From assembly GCF_014205835.1 (NCBI RefSeq), contig NZ_JACHCQ010000017.1, forward strand, positions 62,001-126,000: DNA of 64,000 nt, written 5' to 3'. Below, piece by piece: positions 57,341 through 64,000 of this stretch. A program made the position numbers and the translations under genes. Positions within the stretch are counted from its first letter, which is position 1, and every line of letters starts with the position of its first letter. The stretch comes from Pedobacter sp. AK013. Its GTDB lineage: Bacteria > Bacteroidota > Bacteroidia > Sphingobacteriales > Sphingobacteriaceae. The notes under the pieces were generated by a model. That model was not told the origin of the DNA, did not search any database, and worked only from the letters and a program-made list of their open reading frames with translations.

Positions 57341-59803
57341 ATGTTAAAGTTATTTAGGTATGTAGTCTTGCTTATTTTGTTGTTTAACAGTCAGTTATTG
57401 TTTGCTCAGCAATCAACTCGGCTAAATAATAATTGGGAATTTCTAAAGCAAGATTTAGGAGGGGTATGGGAGGCCGTTCGTCCGGTTGGTGTTGGTAATC
57501 CAGAGGCTGTACCATTATGGCAAAAAGTGAGTTTGCCACACTGCGTTAATGCTGAAGATGCGGTAGATCCTGATGTAAATTATTACCAGGGACCTGCCTG
57601 GTACCGTACACAGCTCAAAATTGAAAACCCTTATCTGAATGGCAGAACGATCCTGCATTTTGAAGGTGCCGGACAAAAAACGGAAGTTTATGTTTACACC
57701 ACGAAGGTTGCAACTCATGTAGGTGGTTATGACGAATGGACGGCAGATATTAGTGATGCTGTTGCCGCTTTCCAAAAAACAGCTGTTTATCAAAAACAAT
57801 TTAAAGGTAAAGTTCCGGTTTCGGTAAGGACCGATAATTCAAGAGACTTGGAAATGATCCCTTCCGATCTGTCAGATTTTAATGTTTATGGTGGGATTTA
57901 CCGCTACCTGAACTTGGTTTATGTACCGCAACTTTCAGTTGATAAGCTATTTGCCAGGGCCGAAGTAGATGCGCAGGGTAAACTCGGTAAATTAAGCGTT
58001 AAAACGCGTTTATATAATCCAAAAGGACTTACTGAAGCAACGGTTTTATTAAAATTGATTGATCCTTCAGGAAAAACCGTCAATAAAACAGCGAAAAAGC
58101 TGAGTAATTTATCTGGTGATATAGACCTGTGGTCGACAGAAGTGAAGCGGCCTCAATTATGGTCAACCGAAAAACCTGTGCAGTATCTTTTGCAATACGA
58201 AGTAATATCATCAACAGGGAAATATAAAGGAGAAGAGAAAATCGGTTTCCGTCATATCGAATTTGTAGAAAAAGGACCGTTTAACCTCAATGGAAAACGT
58301 TTATTGTTACGCGGAACGCACCGCCACGAAGATCATGCAGGCGTAGCAGCGGCCATGACCGAAGGTACGATCCGCCAGGAAATGCAGATGATGAAAGATA
58401 TGGGCGTTAATTTTATCCGCTTAGGTCATTATCAGCAATCCCGTATTGTTTTAAACCTTTGCGACAGTTTGGGGATCCTGGTTTGGGAAGAAATTCCCTG
58501 GTGCCGTGGTGGTTTAGGCGGTGAGGTTTATAAGCAACAGGCCCGCAGAATGCTCACCAATATGGTTGAACAGCATTATAACCATCCGGCCATTATCATT
58601 TGGGGGATGGGCAACGAAAATGATTGGCCGGGTGATTTCCCGGAGTTTGATAAGGAAAAGATCAGAACTTTCATGAAAGAACTGAACGATATTTCCCACA
58701 AACTGGATAAATCGCGTTATACGGCCATCCGGCGTTGCGATTTTTGCAGCGATATTGTAGATGTATATTCCCCTTCCATTTGGGCAGGTTGGTACCGTGG
58801 CGCTTATACCGATTACAAAAAAGCATCAGAAGATGAATTTGCCAAGGTAAAACGCTTTTTACACGTAGAATGGGGAGGAGATAGTCATGCCTTACGTCAC
58901 TCAGAAAATCCGGATAAAGCTTTGAGTAAGATTAAAACCGGAGGAAGTGCTGATGAAAGGGCAGGTGATGCCTCTTTATACGGTGGTGCGGCTAGGATCT
59001 CTAAAGATGGCGACTGGAGCGAATCTTACATCATAAACCTAATCGACTGGCATTTAAAAGAGCAGGAAACCATGCCCTGGTTAAGCGGTACCGCTTACTG
59101 GCCCTTTAAAGATTTTTCTACGCCTGTCCGTCCCGATAATCCTGTGCCTTACATGAACCAGAAGGGGGTAGTAGAAAGAGATTTTACCAAAAAAGAAGCT
59201 TATTATGTATTCCAGTCTTACTGGACAGAAAAGCCAATGGTCCATATTTACGGACATACTTGGCCAATCCGTTGGGGTGATGAGGGTGAAGAGAAAATGG
59301 TTAAAGTTTATTCCAACTGTACAGATGCTGAAATTTTCTTAAACGGCAAAAGTTTTGGTAATAAAAAACGCAACAGTCAGGATTATCCGGCAGCAGGTTT
59401 GCGCTGGAACCTTCCATTTGTAAAAGGCGAAAACACAGTTAAGGTAATTGCCAAAAAAGGGAAAGAGACCATAACCGATGAAGTTAAATTCACTTATCAA
59501 ACCGAAAAGTGGACAAAACCAGCCAGAATGGAACTGACAAAAATCAATCAGCAAGATGATGTGGCAACCGTAGAAGTAAAGCTTTTTGATGCCAAGGGCG
59601 TACCCTGTTTAGATGCCATTAACTGGATTACCTTTGGTTTAACTGGCGATGGTAAATTAATTGATAATCAGGGAACTTCTTCCGGATCGCGAAAAGTGCA
59701 GGCTTACAATGGTAGAGCGATGATCAGCGTGAAATTAAATAAAGGACAAAGCGTTGTATCTGCAAGTTCTGAAGGTCTGAAGACGGTTTTTGTCACTTTA
59801 TAA
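57341..59803 (+). CDS. Glycoside hydrolase family 2, large, beta-galactosidase-like
   Basis: This secreted enzyme of 820 residues has a signal peptide ending near LLFAQ. A GH2 sugar-binding domain (about 25-220; GPAWYRTQLKIENPY, SDFNVYGGIYRYLNLVY) is followed by an Ig-like domain and the catalytic barrel with acid-base Glu426 in WGMGNENDW and nucleophile Glu510 in LHVEWGGDS. C-terminal Ig-like domains follow (about 640-820; DUF4982-type YSNCTDAEIFLNGKSFGNK, then an invasin-like strand region). The architecture matches the long Bacteroidota GH2 enzymes of beta-galactosidase or beta-glucuronidase activity. The substrate is uncertain. Confidence 0.92.
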   Translation: MLKLFRYVVLLILLFNSQLLFAQQSTRLNNNWEFLKQDLGGVWEAVRPVGVGNPEAVPLWQKVSLPHCVNAEDAVDPDVNYYQGPAWYRTQLKIENPYLNGRTILHFEGAGQKTEVYVYTTKVATHVGGYDEWTADISDAVAAFQKTAVYQKQFKGKVPVSVRTDNSRDLEMIPSDLSDFNVYGGIYRYLNLVYVPQLSVDKLFARAEVDAQGKLGKLSVKTRLYNPKGLTEATVLLKLIDPSGKTVNKTAKKLSNLSGDIDLWSTEVKRPQLWSTEKPVQYLLQYEVISSTGKYKGEEKIGFRHIEFVEKGPFNLNGKRLLLRGTHRHEDHAGVAAAMTEGTIRQEMQMMKDMGVNFIRLGHYQQSRIVLNLCDSLGILVWEEIPWCRGGLGGEVYKQQARRMLTNMVEQHYNHPAIIIWGMGNENDWPGDFPEFDKEKIRTFMKELNDISHKLDKSRYTAIRRCDFCSDIVDVYSPSIWAGWYRGAYTDYKKASEDEFAKVKRFLHVEWGGDSHALRHSENPDKALSKIKTGGSADERAGDASLYGGAARISKDGDWSESYIINLIDWHLKEQETMPWLSGTAYWPFKDFSTPVRPDNPVPYMNQKGVVERDFTKKEAYYVFQSYWTEKPMVHIYGHTWPIRWGDEGEEKMVKVYSNCTDAEIFLNGKSFGNKKRNSQDYPAAGLRWNLPFVKGENTVKVIAKKGKETITDEVKFTYQTEKWTKPARMELTKINQQDDVATVEVKLFDAKGVPCLDAINWITFGLTGDGKLIDNQGTSSGSRKVQAYNGRAMISVKLNKGQSVVSASSEGLKTVFVTL

Positions 59804-59818
59804 CAGCTAACCAAATAT

Positions 59819-61012
59819 ATGCCAATGAAAAGAATCATTATCTATGCATTAGCAGTGCTGCTCTGTTTTACCGAGACAACACTTGCTTCGCTGAAATCCA
59901 ATCCGAAAGGAACAGATTTTAAAAAACAGGCTGAGGCTTTGTTAAAAAAACAGATTTTGACTGAAGCAGCCTGGGCCATGCGGCAAAAACCAATTACCGT
60001 TACGGCCTCATCTTCGCCAAGAAGTGCGGGCGGAAAGCATGATTTCTTTTCTGAAGCGGACTATTTTTGGCCCGACCCGCAAAATCCGGATGGACCTTAC
60101 ATCAACAAGGATGGGCTCACCAATCCTGATAACTTTTTGGCGCACCGTAAGGCCATGGTGCGTTTTAGTAAAATCATCGGTGCGCTGGCCTCCGCTTATA
60201 AAATTACCGGCGATGAAAAGTATGTTAAACAAGCCGTGAAGCATTTTCAAGCATGGTTTATCCATTCGGAAACATTAATGAACCCCAATTTATGGTTTGC
60301 TCAAGCGGTAAAAGGTAAGTTTACAGGCCGCAATTATGGCATTATCGATACTATTCACTTAATGGAGGTGGCCCAGGGGGCGTTCATCATGCAAAAAGCA
60401 AAAGCATTTGATCAGCATACCGTTAAAGGTGTAAAAAAATGGTTTGCAGATTATACCTTATGGTTAAACACCAGTAAGCCAGGTATTCAGGAAAAAACCG
60501 TTAAAAACAATCATGCCACTTGCTGGGCCATGCAGGTAGCATCTTTTGCCAAGCTTTGTGGCGATGAAAACATGCTCGATTCCTTACGGTCCCGCTATAA
60601 AACCATCCTGCTGCCAAACCAAATGGGTAATGACGGTAGCTTTCCATTAGAAATGGCCAGAACAAAACCTTATGGCTATTCGATCTTTAACCTCGATGCC
60701 ATGACCATGCTTTGCCAGATCTTATCGACGCCCAAAGATAACCTCTGGAATTTTGAAACAGCTGATGGAAAATCCATCAAAAAAGGATTAACTTATTTAT
60801 ATCCGTTTATTGCCGATAAAAGTAAATGGACCTTAAAACCCGACGTGATGTATTGGGAAAATTGGCCCGTAGCACAGCCTTTTTTGCTGTTTGGGGCAGT
60901 ACAATACCATCAAACTAATTGGTACCAAACCTGGGCAAAATTAGACCATCAGCCCCAGGTTGAAGAAGTCATTAGAAATTTACCTATTCGTAACCCATTA
61001 ATCTGGTTATAA
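59819..61012 (+). CDS. Alginate-lyase-fold protein (PF05426), putative polysaccharide lyase
   Basis: This secreted protein has 397 residues with a signal peptide (about 1-25), and is all-alpha with the alginate_lyase toroid pattern: FSEADYFWPDPQNPDGPYINKDG, ACRITGD-like YKITGDEKYVKQAVKHFQAWF, and the Asn-His motif NNHATCW (His232) where PL5 enzymes place their catalytic pair. It is followed two bases later by GH88, which acts on the unsaturated uronic acid a lyase leaves. It is thus likely to be an active lyase on a uronic-acid-containing glycan rather than on alginate itself. The start may be ATG 59819 or 59825. Confidence 0.85.
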   Translation: MPMKRIIIYALAVLLCFTETTLASLKSNPKGTDFKKQAEALLKKQILTEAAWAMRQKPITVTASSSPRSAGGKHDFFSEADYFWPDPQNPDGPYINKDGLTNPDNFLAHRKAMVRFSKIIGALASAYKITGDEKYVKQAVKHFQAWFIHSETLMNPNLWFAQAVKGKFTGRNYGIIDTIHLMEVAQGAFIMQKAKAFDQHTVKGVKKWFADYTLWLNTSKPGIQEKTVKNNHATCWAMQVASFAKLCGDENMLDSLRSRYKTILLPNQMGNDGSFPLEMARTKPYGYSIFNLDAMTMLCQILSTPKDNLWNFETADGKSIKKGLTYLYPFIADKSKWTLKPDVMYWENWPVAQPFLLFGAVQYHQTNWYQTWAKLDHQPQVEEVIRNLPIRNPLIWL

Positions 61013-61013
61013 T

Positions 61014-62207
61014 ATGAACTTAAAAATCACAATAACGGCATTAAGTATATTGTCTTTCAGTGTAGTAAAGGCACAGCAAACAGATGTAAAAAAGGCATTT
61101 GCATCAGCAGCAAAACAAACCGAAGTGCTGATCAAGAATGTAGATTCGGCCAGAAAGGTAAAACCTAACCTGGTTTCACCGCGCACTGTAGAGAATGGAC
61201 TATTTAAAATGGTGGTATCAAAAGATTGGACCAGTGGTTTCTTTCCTGCAGAACTATGGTATTTCTACCAATATACCAAAGATAAAAAGTGGCTGAACCT
61301 GGCTAAAAAATATACTGAAGATATTAAAAAAGAGCAATTTAATACGGGCACACACGATTTGGGTTTTATGATCTATTGTCCGTTTGGCAATGGGTACCGC
61401 TTAACTAACGATCCTGCTTATAAAGCGGTGATCATCCAGGCTGCCAAATCCTTATCCACTAGGTTCAATGCCACTGCAGGTGTAATCAAATCATGGGATC
61501 ATAATGGCGATAAGTGGAAATATCCGGTAATTATCGATAACATGATGAACCTGGAGCTGTTATTTGAAACCACCAAACTAACAGGCGACTCCTCTTTTTA
61601 TAAGATTGCAGTAAAACATGCCAATACCACGATGAAAAACCATTTCAGACCTGATTTTAGTTCTTACCATGTAATTGATTACGATACTTTAACAGGCAAT
61701 GTACGTCAGAAGGTAACAGCTCAGGGTTATGCAAACGAATCAGCATGGGCACGTGGACAGGCATGGGCATTGTATGGCTATACCATGTGTTATGTTGAAA
61801 CTAAAAATAAAGCATATTTGGCTCAGGCTGATGGTATTGTGGGTTTTATCTTAAACAGTAAAATAACCCCTGCAGATGGTATCCCATACTGGGATTATAA
61901 CGATCCTAAAATTCCGGATGTTTCCAGAGATGCGTCCGCTGCAGCCATTACTGCCTCAGCGCTTTACGAATTGGCAAAATACAGTATCAATGGTAAAAAA
62001 TATAAGGCAGCTGCTGATAAAATTTTATATTCTTTAAGTTCAAAATACACTAGCAAACCTGGTGAAAACTATGGCTTTATCCTGGAGCATAGCACTGGCC
62101 ATCGTCCGGCTAAGTCGGAGATAGATGTGCCAATTAATTATGCGGATTATTATTACCTGGAAGCTTTGTTAAGAAAAAAGAAAATGGATGATTTCATATA
62201 TAATTAA
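61014..62207 (+). CDS. GH88 unsaturated glucuronyl hydrolase
   Basis: This secreted alpha/alpha-barrel enzyme, 397 residues with a signal peptide ending near VKAQ, removes 4,5-unsaturated glucuronic (or galacturonic) acid from lyase products by hydrating the double bond. The two conserved catalytic Asp residues are Asp115 in THDLGFM and Asp175 in VIIDNMMNLE; further conserved segments are AWARGQAWALYGY and PADGIPYWDYNDP. It follows the alginate-lyase-fold gene after one base, a tight lyase plus GH88 pair. Xanthan, heparin-like and pectic loci use the same logic, so the type of uronide remains open. Confidence 0.95.
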   Translation: MNLKITITALSILSFSVVKAQQTDVKKAFASAAKQTEVLIKNVDSARKVKPNLVSPRTVENGLFKMVVSKDWTSGFFPAELWYFYQYTKDKKWLNLAKKYTEDIKKEQFNTGTHDLGFMIYCPFGNGYRLTNDPAYKAVIIQAAKSLSTRFNATAGVIKSWDHNGDKWKYPVIIDNMMNLELLFETTKLTGDSSFYKIAVKHANTTMKNHFRPDFSSYHVIDYDTLTGNVRQKVTAQGYANESAWARGQAWALYGYTMCYVETKNKAYLAQADGIVGFILNSKITPADGIPYWDYNDPKIPDVSRDASAAAITASALYELAKYSINGKKYKAAADKILYSLSSKYTSKPGENYGFILEHSTGHRPAKSEIDVPINYADYYYLEALLRKKKMDDFIYN

Positions 62208-62363
62208 GCGATAAATAGTTATGCAGAAATGTACAAAAACAAATCTGTTATAAGCTGTTAATTTTGAAATTTTATAGTGCAAATGATCGATTTATTCGGA
62301 AATTGTACCGCTGATAATAGCAAAAACGTCGCTTAGACGACGAAATTAAATAAATATATTGTA

Positions 62364-63830
62364 ATGAAACAAAATTTGAGCATCCTATTGGTTTTGGCAA
62401 CTGCATTTACTGCGGCCGCACAGAACAAAAAAGCCGTTAAACCGTTACAGTCCTATACCGTTGCCAATAAAAAAGTAACCGTTTATACCACTGCCGAAAA
62501 ATCAGAATACCGCATCAGTAAAACCGAAACCTTAAATTTTGTTGAAAATAAACAACCATTTGAAACAGAGCCTTGTATATTTGTTGATCCTACCGTAAAA
62601 TATCAAACTTTGGTTGGTATTGGTGGCGCACTTACTGATGCTTCTGCCGAAACATTTGCCAAGTTATCTAAAAAGAACCAGCAGGAACTTTTAACCGCTT
62701 ATTACAACCCCGATAAAGGCATCGGTTATACTTTAGTCCGTACCAATATTGCCAGCTGCGATTTCTCGAGCGGAAGTTATACTTATGTGCAGGATAATGA
62801 TGCAGCCCTTAAAACCTTTAGTGTAGCACATGATGAAGAATTTAAAATCCCTTTAATTAAACTGGCTATTGCCGCATCGGGAGGTAAATTACCCTTGTTT
62901 GTAAGCCCCTGGTCGCCACCAGCCTGGATGAAAGATAATAACAGTTTAATCCAGGGTGGGCATTTATTGCCAGCCTACCGCCAAAGCTGGGCCAATCATT
63001 ATGTCAAATTTATCAAAACCTACGAGGCTATGGGCATTCCGGTTTGGGGTTTAAGTGTGCAGAACGAACCGATGGCCAAACAGAAATGGGAATCTTGTAT
63101 ATTCACGGCCGAAGAAGAACGCGATTTTATTAAAAACTTCTTAGGCCCAACCTTACAGAAATCGGGCCTCGCATCAAAAAAACTAATTGCCTGGGACCAT
63201 AACCGCGATCTGATTTTTCAAAGAGCCAGTACCATTTTAAACGACCGGGATGCGGCTAAATATGTTTGGGGTATTGGTTTTCACTGGTACGAAACCTGGA
63301 CAGGCAGCGGAATGCAGTTCGGTAATGTGAAACAAACACATGAAGCGTACCCCGATAAAGCACTCATTTTTACTGAAGGCTGTAAAGAAAAATACGATGT
63401 AAATAAATTAGATGACTGGACATTGGGCGAGCGTTACGGTTATTCGATGATCAACGATTTTAATGCCGGAACAGCAGCCTGGACAGATTGGAATATTCTT
63501 TTAGATGAAAATGGTGGACCAAACCATGTCGGTAACTTCTGTTTTGCTCCCGTACATGCCGATACCAAAAATGATAAATTGATTTATACAAATGCTTATT
63601 ATTATATGGGACATTTTTCTAAATTTATCCGCCCGGGCGCAAAAAGAATAGGCGCAGCATCCAGTCGTGATAAATTGCAGTCAACCGCTTTTTTAAATCC
63701 CGATGGCAAGTTGGTTGTAGTGGTCATGAATCAATCCGATGATCAGTTAAAATACAGTTTATGGATTAAAGGTGAGGCCGCAACAACAACCAGTTTGCCA
63801 CACTCCATCACAACATTAGTAGTAGAATAA
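62364..63830 (+). CDS. Glycoside hydrolase family 30
   Basis: This secreted 488-residue enzyme has a signal peptide ending near AAAQ, a GH30 (beta/alpha)8 barrel and the side beta-sandwich at the C terminus (about 410-488; RIGAASSRDKLQSTAFLNPDGKLVVVVMNQ). The acid-base Glu235 is in SVQNEPM and the nucleophile Glu338 in IFTEGC. FVSPWSPPAWMKDNNS and the GIGGALTDASAETF start are typical of the subfamily 1/3 glucosylceramidase or beta-1,6-glucanase group more than of glucuronoxylanase subfamily 8. A Tyr (YETW) precedes the nucleophile loop. The actual linkage cleaved cannot be decided by eye. Confidence 0.93.
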   Translation: MKQNLSILLVLATAFTAAAQNKKAVKPLQSYTVANKKVTVYTTAEKSEYRISKTETLNFVENKQPFETEPCIFVDPTVKYQTLVGIGGALTDASAETFAKLSKKNQQELLTAYYNPDKGIGYTLVRTNIASCDFSSGSYTYVQDNDAALKTFSVAHDEEFKIPLIKLAIAASGGKLPLFVSPWSPPAWMKDNNSLIQGGHLLPAYRQSWANHYVKFIKTYEAMGIPVWGLSVQNEPMAKQKWESCIFTAEEERDFIKNFLGPTLQKSGLASKKLIAWDHNRDLIFQRASTILNDRDAAKYVWGIGFHWYETWTGSGMQFGNVKQTHEAYPDKALIFTEGCKEKYDVNKLDDWTLGERYGYSMINDFNAGTAAWTDWNILLDENGGPNHVGNFCFAPVHADTKNDKLIYTNAYYYMGHFSKFIRPGAKRIGAASSRDKLQSTAFLNPDGKLVVVVMNQSDDQLKYSLWIKGEAATTTSLPHSITTLVVE

Positions 63831-63851
63831 ACTTATAAAAGAACTCAACAA

Positions 63852-64000
63852 ATGGTAAAAGAAGTAGAAAGCCTGTTTTCGCTAAAAAATAAGGTAGTAG
63901 TCGTTACAGGAGCTACAGGTATTTTAGGCGAGGCTTTTGTTAACGGTTTGTGTGCCGCAGGTGCTGCAATCGTTATAATTGGAAGAAACGAAGAAATAGC
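63852..64000 (+). CDS. SDR-family oxidoreductase, N-terminal fragment (possible D-mannonate oxidoreductase)
   Basis: The window ends inside this gene, so only about 49 residues are seen: MVKEVESLFSLKNKVVVVTG, then ATGILGEAFVNGLCAAGA and IIGRNE. This is the TGxxxGxG Rossmann motif of short-chain dehydrogenases. There is no signal peptide, so it is cytoplasmic, unlike the preceding exported enzymes. Bacteroidota hexuronate loci often carry an SDR that reduces fructuronate to mannonate; that role would fit the glucuronate-releasing enzymes upstream but is only inference. It begins 21 bases after the GH30 stop. Confidence 0.75.
   Translation, partial: MVKEVESLFSLKNKVVVVTGATGILGEAFVNGLCAAGAAIVIIGRNEEI

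Overview
This 64-kb window reads as chromosomal DNA of a soil or plant-associated Bacteroidota, most likely Pedobacter or a close Sphingobacteriaceae relative. The reasons are low GC, two tandem SusC/SusD pairs, Bacteroidota-type promoter boxes (TAnnTTTG), many secreted or lipoprotein enzymes, and intergenic hairpin elements of the kind seen in Pedobacter. The genus call is inference. No rRNA, tRNA, CRISPR array, prophage or complete insertion sequence was seen.

Region 1 (1-14.8 kb) holds the tail of an RND efflux pump and its outer-membrane lipoprotein, a VOC protein, a serine hydrolase, two small DUF3606-type genes, a GT87 membrane glycosyltransferase, and a three-domain DNA ligase D with a small DUF3606 gene just upstream. 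It continues with a Dabb protein, a TonB-dependent siderophore receptor, a PAS histidine kinase and an aldo/keto reductase.

Region 2 (15-24 kb) holds secreted aldose 1-epimerase, a HAD phosphatase, a Crp/Fnr regulator, a PAP2 phosphatase, a zinc-ribbon/TPR membrane protein followed by an HExxH membrane protein, a Vsr-like nuclease, a small secreted protein, and an overlapping pair: an AGMO-like hydroxylase and a YhhN lysoplasmalogenase. The last pair could be an ether-lipid breakdown unit.

Region 3 (24-34 kb, minus strand) holds the thioester alpha-2-macroglobulin and penicillin-binding protein 1C that are often neighbours in bacteria. Here they are separated by a secreted protein of unknown function and a class II Fic protein. 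The Fic stop codon touches the pbpC start codon. Just upstream of fic is an array of six half-sites whose outer edges fall on a 10-bp grid.

Region 4 (34-43 kb) holds housekeeping and stress genes: topA, a glutathione peroxidase, aqpZ, a YycJ-like MBL protein, and a MarR/MFS divergon in which both promoters carry the same 15-bp palindrome.

Region 5 (42.9-64 kb) is a LacI-controlled polysaccharide utilisation locus. It has two SusC/SusD pairs, then GH2, GH10, GH2, an alginate-lyase-fold protein, GH88, GH30 and the start of an SDR oxidoreductase. A lyase-like protein with GH88 points to a uronic-acid-containing glycan. GH10 and GH30 without a GH67 or GH115 alpha-glucuronidase make it unlike a standard glucuronoxylan locus. 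LacI-type palindromes sit between the regulator and the first SusC, together with a 46-codon ORF that precedes susC.
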